Assembly (NCBI GenBank): GCA_037349315.1 | Contig: JBAIAC010000007.1 | Span: 48,305,001 to 48,369,000 of the forward strand | From: Chelydra serpentina | Taxonomy: Eukaryota > Chordata > Testudines > Chelydridae | Reading direction: 5' to 3' | Length of the DNA: 64,000 bases | Shown here: one piece after another, positions 44,282 to 55,856 of the stretch | Numbering within the stretch: position 1 is the stretch's first letter | Layout: every line of letters begins with the position of its first letter | The notes under the pieces: model-generated | What the model saw: the letters and a program-made list of their open reading frames with translations, nothing else | Database searches by the model: none | What the model was told of the DNA's origin: nothing | Program-made: the position numbers and the translations under genes

Positions 44282-46347
44282 ATTAATAATGATTATTTCT
44301 GTAGCATCAGACATGTGCATGGAGCTTTTCAGAACAGTTAGGAAGATGGAGGCTATGCCCCACAGAAGTTTGTCTCAACTGACTTGATTTTGTATTCAGG
44401 GGTTGGTCAAAGCAAGTGTAACCTAATCAATCATAGTGATGGAGAGAGGTGGGATTGTGGTAAGAAAAGAAAGGTGTAAGATAAAGTTGGCCTCCTGCTT
44501 TATCCTCTGGCCTCTTGTTAGTTGCTTTCCTGCTGCATCCCTTCAATCCTGTCACACCTTGTGCACACATACTGGCTGTCAAATTCTACTTTCGATACAC
44601 AGGTGGAAAGCATCAAATGATTTACTCCAGATTTATACCTGTGTAACCAACAGCAAAATTTGGCTTAAAAAATGCTTGTTACACGACTTTAATACTTTTA
44701 ATACTTGATGGGCACTGGTGTCACTGCTGAATTTGATCAAGAGATTTCCAGGTGAGTTGTATACCCTTACTCCAGGCTAAAGTTGGCTTTGACCCTTCAG
44801 CAATGAACCCTATTTTTATAAACCATCATACACACAGACATTCGGCTATGAAAAGGGATATTCATCCCTGCTTGGAATGAAAGTGTTATGCCAATAAGTC
44901 ACTATATTTTCATGCACTCATTAGTCATCCAAATAGGGAAATTATTACACTAAAAGATTCTGTGCAACCAAATTACTAATTTTCCTTAAATATTTTGGCC
45001 TAGATACTAGTTCTCTCAGTGTTAAAGGACCAGAAAGCAACCGGATTTTCGGACACCTGAGAATTCCTCTGCCATGGGGGAACTTTCAGCTTTCACAGCA
45101 CTTGCATAGCCAGCCTTTGGTGGGGTAGTCCATCATCAAGGGGAGGTAGCGCCTTGTGGTCTGCCCACCCCTCTGCCTGGCTTGGTCCTTTAAGGCATCC
45201 AAAAGATACATATAGAGACCTAAGGGTCCTAGGAATGAATTGTACCATTACGGGCCAGAAATCTTGCAGGGAAGGCTCCCTTCCCACCCAAACCAACTGG
45301 GAAAGAGTTGGGAGAAGAGGAGCAGAAAAAAGGCTGCCTCCTCCCTCACAGCAGACAGATACAGACAGAAGAAGGCTGGCCTGTGCAACTCTCCAGATTG
45401 GAAAGCTAATTGGTATTCATCTGAAGGGAGATGGCAAAAGCCTTGATGAGGCAAGAGGCCTGAGATACAATCTCAGTCCCAGCGGGAGGGCTGAGGGAGA
45501 CTGTTGTGTCACTAAAATAACTGAAGGGGGCGCTAGGCTGAGAAAAGCCATGTAACACTGCACCCGGACACTAGGAGGCACTCTGGAGGTGACAGACACA
45601 ATGACATGGCCCCTGCAACACCCTTGCTTTCTCTGGCCCTGGTGTAGGAGCCAGAGAGAGGGCATAGCCAGAGCATCGCACACTCCAGAAATCCTCACTT
45701 AGCATATGGTCCCTGCAGGAGTGTTGCTAGCTGGCCTAGATAAAAGCAGCCCCGAGACTGGTAATTTATTAAATTGCAGGGCATTTATTGCCCAACACCA
45801 GTTCTGATAGCATGTATGCTCCAATATATTTATGACGTGTTTGTTGTTTGTAACCATATTTGTGGGTGTTTGCTGATGCTGTTCATAGTAAATAACAATG
45901 TGCATCTAAGACGAATGGTGTGATAAATCCTCAAAAAACATAAGCCTCTCTAAATGGCCCCATTTTAATTTCCAATTTTGAATCTGGATTTAAAGACTAT
46001 AACAGTAGCAGTATATCAAGTTGTGTGTCCTGGATACCCATGGTTTAGGCCTCTGCCCCAGCTGAGTTAGCGATCAATTGCTTTTACTGTATCCCCCCTA
46101 CCCCAAAAGCAAATATTGGGCTAAATTCATCCCTGATGCACACAGAATGATGTCAGTGATGTTATATCAGGGATAAAATTAGACTATTTTTCAGAAATAA
46201 AGAAACTTCCTCAGTGCTACGATTCCCTCTGTGTTTATTGCCTACTTTGGTACACTGAAGCCCTTGTTGGAAGGCAGATTAATAACATGGTTCTGAAGTT
46301 TCAGTATCTTTGACAGTTATAATAATAAAACATAACATGTAATATTA
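44282..46347. other. No gene recognised; GC-richer block 45010-45720
   Basis: AT-rich at both ends. The GC-richer block holds overlapping frames of up to 133 codons on both strands, none with a domain. Words such as GTAACACTGCACCCGGACAC, TCTCTGGCCCTGGTGTAGGA and TAGATAAAAGC look like LTR or promoter-type sequence, so it may be an old solo LTR, but I cannot find its ends. Confidence 0.4.
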
Positions 46348-46482
46348 TTTATTAATTTATTATTTATTAATTTGCATCCTGGCAGTACATAAAGGAAACA
46401 ACCAGTGTTAGGGGCTCATTATGCGAGGTACAGTATAAACATAGAATAGAAGACCCTGTCCCAAAGAGCATACAAATGCAGC
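46348..46482 (-). repeat. SINE or LINE 3' tail, minus strand
   Basis: Begins with ATTATTTATTAATTTATTAT and runs through GTACATAAAGGAAACAACCA, GAAGACCCTGTCCCAAAGAG. Reverse complement of the tail type at 37836 and 51622. Confidence 0.55.
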
Positions 46483-46527
46483 ACTTTGTGTTCAGAGTAT
46501 GGAGTATCCAAGAGTAAAAGTATCATG

Positions 46528-46626
46528 GCCAAATTCAGATCTCTAACACCAGTGTAAGTTGGGAGTAACTCCACTGAACACAGTAGAATAATTCTGGGTT
46601 TACACCAGTGTAACTGAGACCAGATT
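46528..46626. repeat. Quasi-palindromic short repeat, copy 7
   Basis: GCCAAATTCAGATCTCTAAC, ACCAGTGTAAGTTGGGAGTA, ACTCCACTGAACACAGTAGA, GGTTTACACCAGTGTAACTG. Both arms and a diverged core. Confidence 0.65.
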
Positions 46627-49600
46627 AGAAGTTTAAATTTCCTTAATAAAATAAAGGATTTATACAGGGTCTTCTTTTCCCTTTGTTTCACTCAATATAA
46701 AAATCTCACCATATCCGAGAGACCTCAGATTCAATGTTCAATTTGATCCAACTGTTTTCTGTTGTATAGTATCCTTGTAGATGATGAACTATTCTATAAC
46801 CTTATGTAGTTTAAATATAAAGTTTCCTTAGCAAAAACAATCCATTTTCTGTGCAGAAAGACAGATAATTCTGAGAAATTAACCTAACCTACCTGCGGTG
46901 AAGCAGAAGCGTGAACATCTATAGTAGGGGTAAGCTGTGAAGTGGAAATAATCTTTAAGTGGCTTTTTGGAGCAATTGTATCATGTTGCCAAGTTTCTGT
47001 AAGACTCTGATGTATTAATATTATTTGATTAATTGCTGTGTAATGAATTAAGATTGCCACCCCTACTATGAGGTTATAGTTATAAAAAATACAGTTTTAT
47101 CACTGACAATAATTTTACTTTATACTGATAACACACACTAGAAAGTTACTTAGATGAACATTATTGTAATATTATTACCATTGACATGCTGTCCTTTCAC
47201 AGTATGCAATGCATTCACAATTGGGGACTATATCTTGCATTTAACCTCAGTGATCCAATAGTTTTTTCCCCCATCTGTCTAACTTTTGTGACTTCGGTGT
47301 ATTCATTATGATGAGATCCAAAAAATGGAATGTCTCTGAATTGCATGCGACATTTAACACTAGAATGGACAAAGCGCTAGGCAAGATGGTGTTGGAGCAA
47401 TCCTGTACAAGCGAGGAAGGGACTAGATGAACTAAAAAGTTTGTTCTATCAATAATTTACATGAATCTGCAAATCAGCTGGTTTATGAATGAGGGCATCT
47501 CCATATGAGATGGGATACTGAAGCTTTTTGATCATGCAAATTACTGACAGAGAGATTGTCTCATGGATGCCACCTGTTCATGATTGCAAACTGGTGAAAA
47601 GGTTGGTTTGCACAGTCACAGAACATTCCTATGACAACTACAGCATTATGAGAAAAGTAATACTGGGAAAGCATTTAATGCATTTTTAGCTTCTTTTAAT
47701 ACAATTTAGCAGCTGGGGGAAAAAGGAGAGGTATCACCATGTGATCAGCCAGCGCTCCATGGAACACTTTTAGCAAGCCTCTGATATAATAGAACTTGTG
47801 GACTATGCATTTATGCTCAAAAGGGGGCATTTTTCCAGATACACATATTTGTTAGATTGTGGCTTGATTCTTTCACTGAAGTCAGTGGTTAAGCCCCCAC
47901 TGGCTTCAGTGTGACCTGTACCAAGCCCCAAATCTGCATGCCAGACTCTTACAAAATGTTTTTTTTTGGTAAACCAGGTGTTCTTCAGGCTTTGATGCAG
48001 TACAAAGATGCATCCTCCAATTTCCTGTGGATTTGTTTGAAATTTGAAACTTTATTTTGTGGGGTATCTGTCCGTTTAAAGAAAAATCCTTTGGGGTTTA
48101 ATAAGGATTAAACCTATAAAGTTTTATGTACATTTCTCTATAGACTGATAGAATGTAATAGCCATATTAAAAAAAACCCTACAGAATTATATAGAAGGGA
48201 TATGCTTTCCGTTGCATCTATAGGGACGTCTACAAATATAAACAAATACTAACATTTTCTAATAAATCCTATATGCCTTTTCTATAAAGCTTTGTTAGAC
48301 TGTTTTAGTTTTTTTTTCTAATATTGTAATGTCAGAAAGAATCTCTATTTGAAAACTTTGCAGAAATATTATACTGAATCTTGTTAGCCTTAGTTGGGTG
48401 TTCCTAATAGAACTTTATTTTATTATTGTGATGAAATATTCTTTGATTTAATGCCGCATCTTTCTTTTCAGTCACAAATTGGATAGCTTCCCCCCCACCT
48501 TTAAATGATTTTTCTTCCTGACTACTGGGTCAAACATACTATTTGAGAAAAGTACTATTTTTAGGTAATAATAATTTCCATTCAGGATGACACCAAGCCT
48601 AAGTCTGGTTGCAAAATGCTTGTGTTAAAAGAATAGAAATAATGGTTTTAAAAAAAAAAGAGAAAAATTGTGAAAAATATGAAGAAAAGCACAATAAAAC
48701 AGTAAAGAAGCTACATGTTTAACCAGCCAAAGCCCAAGTATTATATATATTATGCACTTCATTTCAAGTAAATTATATGAAGAAGGCTGCTGTGGTTTCA
48801 ATTCCCTCTGTGTTATTGGATATTAGGGGGCACAGAAATAGAGCTCATAAAGTATTTTCATTAATAAGCTCTCCTTCCTGTATCCTTCACCTTTCTGTTA
48901 TTCTTCACCAGAACACCCAATTCATGTTTTAAAAAAATAGACTAACAAGAATCAAAAGCTATACAACACAGATGCTACTCCAGCCATCAGAATCAGGTCA
49001 GTTTTTAACTTCATTAAATTGCTGTCATATGGTGTCTGCTGACATGCATCAGACTTTGGAGAGTCTTACTCATCAGGTATTCTCTAAGATTGTTAACAAG
49101 AACAGCAACTCTCATTAGGGGTCCCCCAAAAGCAGTTAATTAAGGGACAAAGGTTGCTCAGATTGTGACAATTACACCTGTAGGTTCCTGTAGAAACACC
49201 AAAATATCTAACTAACGTATGTTTGGTTGCTTAGTACAAGAAATAAAGAGCTAGTCCATTAAAAAAATGAGAGGCAGAAACTGTCAACCATTTGAAAAGC
49301 TTTACGAAAATGATCATCCAATTAGTGGCTATGATCAAATCAAGCATGAACTCTCTCTGGATGGCTCCATAATTTTCCTTCTTGCATGGTGTAATTTCAT
49401 ATAGCTCAAATGAACTCGTGAGAGGTAATTCAGTTCCAAACAGTTTTCTCATCACTGCTAATTATACTAATACATTGAAATGCCTCGTACAAAATGCATG
49501 AGCCCTTTAAGCCACCTCATTAATGTGATATAATTTTTGCCAGAATATATATCAAACCTATTATCACCACAGGTTTTCTTTAGCATTTTTTTTCAAAATG

Positions 49601-51287
49601 TCTATCAAAAAGCTTGAAAAAGTAGATTTCTTTGGTCTGGTCTCCTCATAATTAACTGTTTCTTTGAACTGTGGTTGTCTATTGTGGTATTTTTCTTTAA
49701 ACAGTATTAGCAGTATGAAGTATGATAGGGGTATCCCTCATGCCCACAGGTTTTTCTCCCCGAGTATTTGATTCCTCAAATCTTTTTTCCAGTTGTAGCT
49801 GATTCTTTAAATGGCAAATGGTGCATGCAATAATGTGCAAAAATGAGTTATACAAACTGAAAGCAGGGGTGTAAAAAGAAGCATCATCTGAGACTAAAAT
49901 AAAGACAGATTTTATGGTATTTATGTCAGTTAATTTAACTGCTGGTAGGGGCTTTTGTTGAAACATGAGTTAGTTCCAGTGTTTAACCTTGCAGCATTAA
50001 TTTATGCTTTATGGCATGAGTACTTCATCACTCCCTCCTTGGGAAGACAGTTATCTCATTAGCTAGAATTTAATGAAATGCAAGGATACACTTCTTAATT
50101 TCAAAGATTACTATAACACAAATCAGGTGTAAATCTCAGACTGGCTGTCCCTTCTCTTTGCCTGTTTAAAAAAATAGATTCATTTTGCAATCATATCACA
50201 GAAATTCATTTGGTGGGATAAATTTCACTACTGCTATTCATAAGGCATTTCTCATCTGTAAAAGTTGGTTTAACTTTGTATGCCATAATACTGGTGACAT
50301 TTAAGATCTGCATAAAGTTTGAGGTTTATAGCCCATCATTACTACTATGATCAATTTAAAAAAATATAGTGTTGATTTTGCTGAGAGATTTTCTTGCACA
50401 AGGAGTACTGAATGGGACTGTTTCAATTTCTTATAGATCTGCAGCACATGTATGCAAATTCCACAATACTGATAACTGACTAGGATATTTTATTGTTTTA
50501 CCATTTCACATTAATAGTAAAAGAAGCTTAACTGTAGAATCTGGATAGTTACTGGAATTTGGACAATGGTAAATAACTCACAAATACTTTTAAATTTTTT
50601 TTGCTATACCCTATAAAACATACATCATATGTGAGGTGAAATCTGGGCTACACTGAAATCAATGGTTAAACTCTGTTGAGGCCAAGATTTCACCCCCTGT
50701 ATGTTTTATATATTGGGGGGCGGGTGAGACTTGTAACTGATATGTAAATCATATTTCTATTTATAAAGACTCAATGCAAAAGATTAATAGGCAGAAAATT
50801 CCTATATATGTTGTATTGTATTGGTGCTTATCACCAGATTATACTCCATAGTATACCTTCAAGGACCTTACTTTCTACCAGTTCAAGTTGTGTGAGATAC
50901 AAAGCTAAGGCTGTAGGGAATGCAGGCTCATAAAAAATGAAGTTGCACCAATTCTGTAATTCACTGCATGTGGGTGCATCACTGTGTACTACTGTTCCTG
51001 TATGCAGTAATACCAAGATTCAGGGAGTTCATGATGTTAAGTTTTTTGCCTGTGAAGGATGCCGATACTAAAGGCTTGTTAATAATAGCAAACATAGTTT
51101 CCTTCACATAGGTATCAAAAGAAGGAAGTCTATCAAACCATTCTGGTATCATATAATGTTGATGGCATTCCCTCATAATGAAGTATTTGATAAGCACATA
51201 TTAAGATCTGGAAAAAATAATTGTTTACATTAATAAAGAGCAAAACCGATATTTTACACCTATAATAGTGCATTACAAAGTACACCT
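46627..51287. other. No gene recognised, about 4.7 kb
   Basis: AT-rich with short frames only. Diverged quasi-palindrome cores occur near 47873 (CACTGAAGTCAGTGG) and 50650. Confidence 0.5.
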
Positions 51288-51560
51288 GAGTTTAAGTCCC
51301 TGCTCTGCTGTAGACTTTCGGTGTGACCTTGGGCAAGTTACTATAGCCGACGACGAAGTGGGTATTCACCCACGAAAGCTTATGCTCCAATACGTCTGTT
51401 AGTAAGGTGCCACGGGACTCTTTGTCACTTCTATAGCCTCTCTGTGCATCCGTTCCCCATCTGTAAAATGGGGACAATAGATCTTCCCTATTGTGAGGGC
51501 AAATACATTAAAGATTGGGAGGTGCTCAGATACTATGGTAATGGGAGCCATATAAGCCCC
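51288..51560 (+). repeat. MIR-type CORE-SINE with an 84-bp insertion
   Basis: MIR words: GTGTGACCTTGGGCAAGTTA and, after the insertion, CCTCTCTGTGCATCCGTTCC, CCATCTGTAAAATGGGGACA, then ACATTAAAGATTGGGAGGTG. The MIR core is split at 51347-51430. Confidence 0.82.
51347..51430 (+). mobile_element. 84-bp dispersed repeat fragment with 6-bp duplication
   Basis: CCGACGACGAAGTGGGTATT, CACCCACGAAAGCTTATGCT, CCAATACGTCTGTTAG and AAGGTGCCACGGGACTCTTT, flanked by CTATAG at 51341-51346 and 51431-51436. I recall this sequence as widespread in turtle DNA; its class is unknown to me. The 6-bp duplication shows it inserted after the MIR. Confidence 0.7.
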
Positions 51561-51621
51561 TAAAATAGATAGAATATCTTTATTTATTATAGTTTTCCCC
51601 TCCCCATCTTGGATCCCTCTT

Positions 51622-51770
51622 AATCTCATCCACCTATTATGTCTTGCTTTTTGATTGTAAACTCTTTTGGGGCAGAGACCACCATGTATGCTTGTACAGT
51701 GCTTAGTACAATGGAGACCCACCTGGTTGTGCCATTTACGTGTTACTTTAATATAAATGTCCAATAGAAA
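51622..51770 (+). repeat. SINE or LINE 3' tail
   Basis: TTGATTGTAAACTCTTTTGG, GGCAGAGACCACCATGTATG, GTACAGTGCTTAGTACAATG, ACTTTAATATAAATG. Same family as 37836, better preserved at the front. Confidence 0.65.
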
Positions 51771-53284
51771 TAACAATAAGCATGCTGCAAAGCGTGTGGG
51801 GAGGGGACATATTGAACTAGGATGCTGAAGCAAATCCCCTATTCACAGGAAGCTTGCTATGGAATGTCTAATGCACACACACAGCAGACAGGATATAATT
51901 TTTCAGGGGTTCAACCAAAAGACTCCTCCACAGTAAACTACATGAATTTCAATATATCTACCCAAGAAGGAGGAAGTGCTGAATTACTCCTGCTTGGATT
52001 TGACCTTCTGGTTTCAAGGAGTCTGGACAGTTCAAACCTGATGCAAAGACTTATATTTAATATACTGTACAAATATCCAAATATTACTGAGAGTCACAGG
52101 GTAAGCTGGTCCATTAATGAGGCTGTGGCTCAGCTACACTCCATGCCAGGCTCAACCCACCTTTCCCAGGTGAAGGGAAAAATGCTGGGGTCATATGGTG
52201 GAAGCTGGGGAGGGAGAGCTGCAGGAAGGCTTCTCCAGGAAATCCTGGGTTAGGAAAAGAATTTGCTAGGTTAAAGATGGGGACATCTGCTGTGTAGGCA
52301 GCAGGAGAAGCCTCTGAGACAGAGGCCTTAGGAGGGTCCGGGAAACAGGACCCGGTTTACTTGTTTTGGTTGCTATTGAACTGTGTGTGTGTTTGAACAA
52401 TTGACACATCCCTGGAATGCTGACTCTGGTGAAAGCATCATAGATGCACTGGCTGGTGAGCTGGCCTGCGGCTTACATGGTGGGGAAACTGAGACAGAGA
52501 CAGGGTCTGACACCAGGCTTGGGGAGATCCTGTTACACGCAGCAAGAACTGTATTTAAGAATGGTTTTGTTCTTCATTTAAATTTCAAACAAGATATATT
52601 TTGAGATTACATATGAAGAGCTAAAACAATTGTCACTACCCACATGCATCATCTGTTTCACGCTCATATGGTATGTGCTAAATAGGGCCAAACTTCAAGA
52701 AAATGTGCAGGGCTTCAGCTTTGGGCTTTTCCTTTCCCCCCATCTCTAGCTTTTATAGAAAGCTTTTTGAACTCCTGAGCTCCTCACCCCTTCTCTCTTG
52801 TTCACTGCTCTATAAGCTTTCATGTTGACAGGCACTGTACTTGTTCTCCAGAATTCCTATTAGCACTGGAGTGGTTATAATCTGGATTATCTTCTTTACT
52901 CAGTAGCACTGATGGTAGTTTTCAAGGGAGAGTTTTAACTGATGTCTGCTCTTCAGTTTATTTTATTTTTGCCTTTCCAGATGCTCTTTTTCACATTCCA
53001 TCTTGGAACAAGTGCAGCCTCCTTTGCAGTGACTGTGTACACAAGGCTCAATTGCTCATCCTCTCAGAAGAAGTTTACTTTTCTTTAAAGTCTAGATATC
53101 TGTGAAGGTGGCCAGAGGCCTAGATCTTGATTTCTGAAGAAATGTTAACATGGTGGGAGGGGAAGGTTATTCACCAGTTACAACTTGAATGAAGTGCTCT
53201 ACTTTTAATTCTGTATTCTTGCACACAAAGTTCATAGCAATCTGTGAATCGAACCTTTGACCTAAATAATTTCTTACAATAGAA
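51771..53284. other. No gene recognised; possible old LTR at about 52090-52560
   Basis: The 143-codon frame at 51822-52253 has no recognised domain. 52090-52560 is GC-richer with words like GACCCGGTTTACTTGTTTTG and GAAACTGAGACAGAGACAGG, ending CCTGTTACACGCAGC. This reads like the R/U5 part of an LTR. Ends not found. Confidence 0.35.
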
Positions 53285-54290
53285 ATTCTTAATTTCTCCC
53301 CTCAGGTGCAGCCTAACCCTCTAGGCGCCTAATTTCCCTATCCACCTACATTCTCGCCAGTGAAGTCCCCTAAGTTTTTGCAAGTGGGCATGTGTAAAAC
53401 TGCTTAATTCCTGATTCCTCCCAAGATGCTTGGTGACTAACTCATGCCTAAGCCCTGGTGGGATTCACAAACTGGGCATTTCCCCTCCTATCTCGCCTGC
53501 AGGACCTGATCCGGTTGGCATGCCCAGAGCATGCCAAACCCACACAAAATGCAGCTGAAGGTGAGCAGATTGGGATTTGTGTGTGTGTGTGTACTTGTGG
53601 GGGTTCTCAATAGATCCAATAGTTTGGTGGCTAAGGCATTCACTTGGGCTGTTGAAGACCCAGGTTTGACTCTCCACTCTTCCTGATTTGGACCTAGGTC
53701 TCCCACATCCTTGGAGAATGCTGTAACTATCAGACTGTTGGGTATTCTGGGCAGGCTGCTCTCAAGTTCTCTTCTTTAAGGTGTTCCATGTTGTATAACT
53801 AGTTCAATATTTACTGGGCCAGAAAGAGAGTGAGAATGACTTTATAGCACAGTTAGGGCACTCACCTGGGATGTGGGAGACCTAAGCTCCAGTTAGTGTT
53901 CTAGTGAATAACTAACCATTTTTCCAAAGTGTAACAGTTTCATCAGGTGAGATTGAGATTATTCCACCCCAGAACACCTGATATCTTAGTGGTTAGCCTG
54001 CTTATCTGGAAGACCTGAATTCAAATCCCTGCTTCAAATCAGGTGGAGTGGGGCAGTGTGTGCCAAACTACCTTTAAGGGTTGGGGCCTCTCCTTGGCAT
54101 TTTTTACTGGCAAACTTAGGCAGCTTGTTGATTTCTGTGAATCCTGTTCTGAGATACCTAACTCTCTCCACGTGTTGAGTTAGGCAGCCTGGGCCGAACT
54201 CAGGACTGTGAATTCCACTGGTCAGCATAGTGCCTAAGAATTAGGTGTTGCAAGGCATAAGGCCCTCTGTGAATGTAGCCTCTAGGGCCT
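53285..54290. repeat. Composite repeat with several tRNA-like (A-box/B-box) modules
   Basis: Four tRNA-like heads: plus strand 53618-53672 (GTTTGGTGGCTAAGGC ... CCCAGGTTTGACTC), minus strand 53745-53685 (TAGTTACAGCATTC ... CTAGGTCCAAATC), plus strand 53846-53902 (AGCACAGTTAGGGCACTC ... GACCTAAGCTCCAGT), and plus strand 53983-54040 (ATCTTAGTGGTTAGCCTG ... GAATTCAAATCCC). The first two are head to head and form an inverted repeat. Each has an A-box-like and a B-box-like word at tRNA spacing. Flanking words repeat (TAGGCGCCTAA, CCTAAGAATTAGG). I read it as tRNA-derived SINE units in tandem or nested; none is a working tRNA gene. Confidence 0.55.
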
Positions 54291-54309
54291 GATTTTCAGA
54301 AGTACTGAG

Positions 54310-55290
54310 TGTCAAGCTGTCTAGAGTGGCTCAAGAGTGCGAGTACCAACCCCAGAGCAGACTGTTAACAACCAGGCTCCAGATCCCTAATCGGTTGTGA
54401 GTTCTGTACTTAGATTTCACCAACCAAGTGTCAAGTGTAAATTCCTCAGGCACATGACTCCTTTACATGGAGTCACAAACAGTCCCCTTGGGTACTCCGG
54501 TCTAACTTGCAACCCAGACAAGTTTGCCTTTGTGATAGATGGTCCCTTGGACCAAAAATCACAATAATATTCAGGTTACTTCTAATCCCAAAGCATCAGT
54601 CACTTACCCCAGGTCAATTGCACTTTGGATCTTACACCAAAGACAACACTTGTAGCCAATCATAAAATAAATTAAAGATTTATTAACTAAGAAAAAGAAA
54701 TGAGAATTATTTACAAGGTTAAAGCAGGTAAACATACACACACAAGTGAGTTACACTCTTAGGTTCCAAAAGGTAATAGAAGCTGCAAGCTCTATATGTC
54801 CTGTAGGGCTAACTCAGGCCAAGCACTGGGGATCCCTTGCTTATGCATAGAAATCATACACTCCCAAAGTCCAAGCAGCATAGCAATACAGTTTCTTCTT
54901 GTCAGGGATTTTTATTTCCTTCCCCCACAATTCAAACTGATCGAACAAGTAAACATGCACGTCACCCCTTCCTGAGGGTGGAGGGAGGAATTTGTTCTTT
55001 GATGTTTCACAGTGTGTCGTTTAGTTTCAATGGGCCTTCTTGCAGGCAGGACCTAACACTTTCTGTAGGAAGCTAGCATTTTATATTAGTTAGTGCTGCT
55101 TTCCTGTTTGGTGATTACACAGTTGGTTTACAATGCAAAAACTCAATATAAATTTATAATATGGGCTACAGATATTACAAGTGAAATTAATACATGCAGC
55201 AATTTACAAGCTTTTATTTCATAAAGTCTAAACACATTTTTTATAAATCTAATACCTATTTTAACAATACTAACACAGAGGTGAGCCAGA
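54310..55290 (-). mobile_element. Probable old LTR-type repeat, minus strand
   Basis: Contains a block I recall as dispersed in turtle DNA: TAAATTAAAGATTTATTAAC, GAAATGAGAATTATTTACAA, GTTAAAGCAGGTAAACATAC, GGATCCCTTGCTTATGC. No internal coding sequence. Minus strand is guessed because a TTTATT-rich region would then be a polyadenylation region. Ends are not defined. Confidence 0.35.
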
Positions 55291-55489
55291 GTGATTTCCA
55301 GCTATGCATTTGTCAGTATTCTGTTGAGGCCTAGTGGCCTTGGCATGAGCAGGCACCTGATCTGCCAGCCTCATACAGTGAGAACCCAAAGCTCCAAGTG
55401 AGGTAAATGGGCACTGTAGATGGTCAACACTTCGGAAAATCCCAAGTCAAGCACCCAAAATCAGAGGACATGTTTGGAAATTCTTGGCC

Positions 55490-55575
55490 TTAGTCTCTCT
55501 ATCACCTCACTGTAAAATGCATATAATAATATGTACATCATAGTGGTGTTTTGAGAGCTAACTAATTAATAATTG
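55490..55575 (+). repeat. MIR-type SINE fragment
   Basis: TTAGTCTCTCTATCACCTCA, CTGTAAAATGCATATAATAA, GTGTTTTGAGAGCTAACTAA. Diverged MIR core. Confidence 0.55.
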
Positions 55576-55856
55576 TAGTATTGCCAACACCGGGTATTCA
55601 AAGATCATGAATTAGGCACCAACAATTGATGAATGGCTTAAAAATGATGAGATTTTTTTAAAGTATAATGAACTTGGAGTTCTTTGTTTTGGCCCAGTTT
55701 TTTAGCTTTTAGGGTTCATATTTTCAATTTTTTCTCCATGATAACGAAGGTTCCTTTTTTTTAAAAAGTGAGAGCTGAGATTCTCACACAGTCATAGGAT
55801 TCCAGGAGCAGGGACTCTAAGAAAACCAATAAATATCATGCCAATTGGCAATGCTG
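55576..55856. mobile_element. Probable DNA-transposon relic with TTGCCAAC-type ends (281 bp)
   Basis: Left end TAGTATTGCCAACACC; right end reverse complement CAGCATTGCCAATTGG. The interior has AGGGTTCATATTTTCAATTT and GAGAGCTGAGATTCTCACAC, words I recall from a dispersed sauropsid repeat. Target duplication not clear. hAT-like by end style. Confidence 0.5.

Noticed and set aside
45093..45698. Possible gene in the GC-richer block
   Set aside because: Frames on both strands overlap at similar length and none shows a motif; an old LTR is more likely.
53618..54040. Functional tRNA genes
   Set aside because: A- and B-box words are present, but no cloverleaf with acceptor pairing can be drawn.
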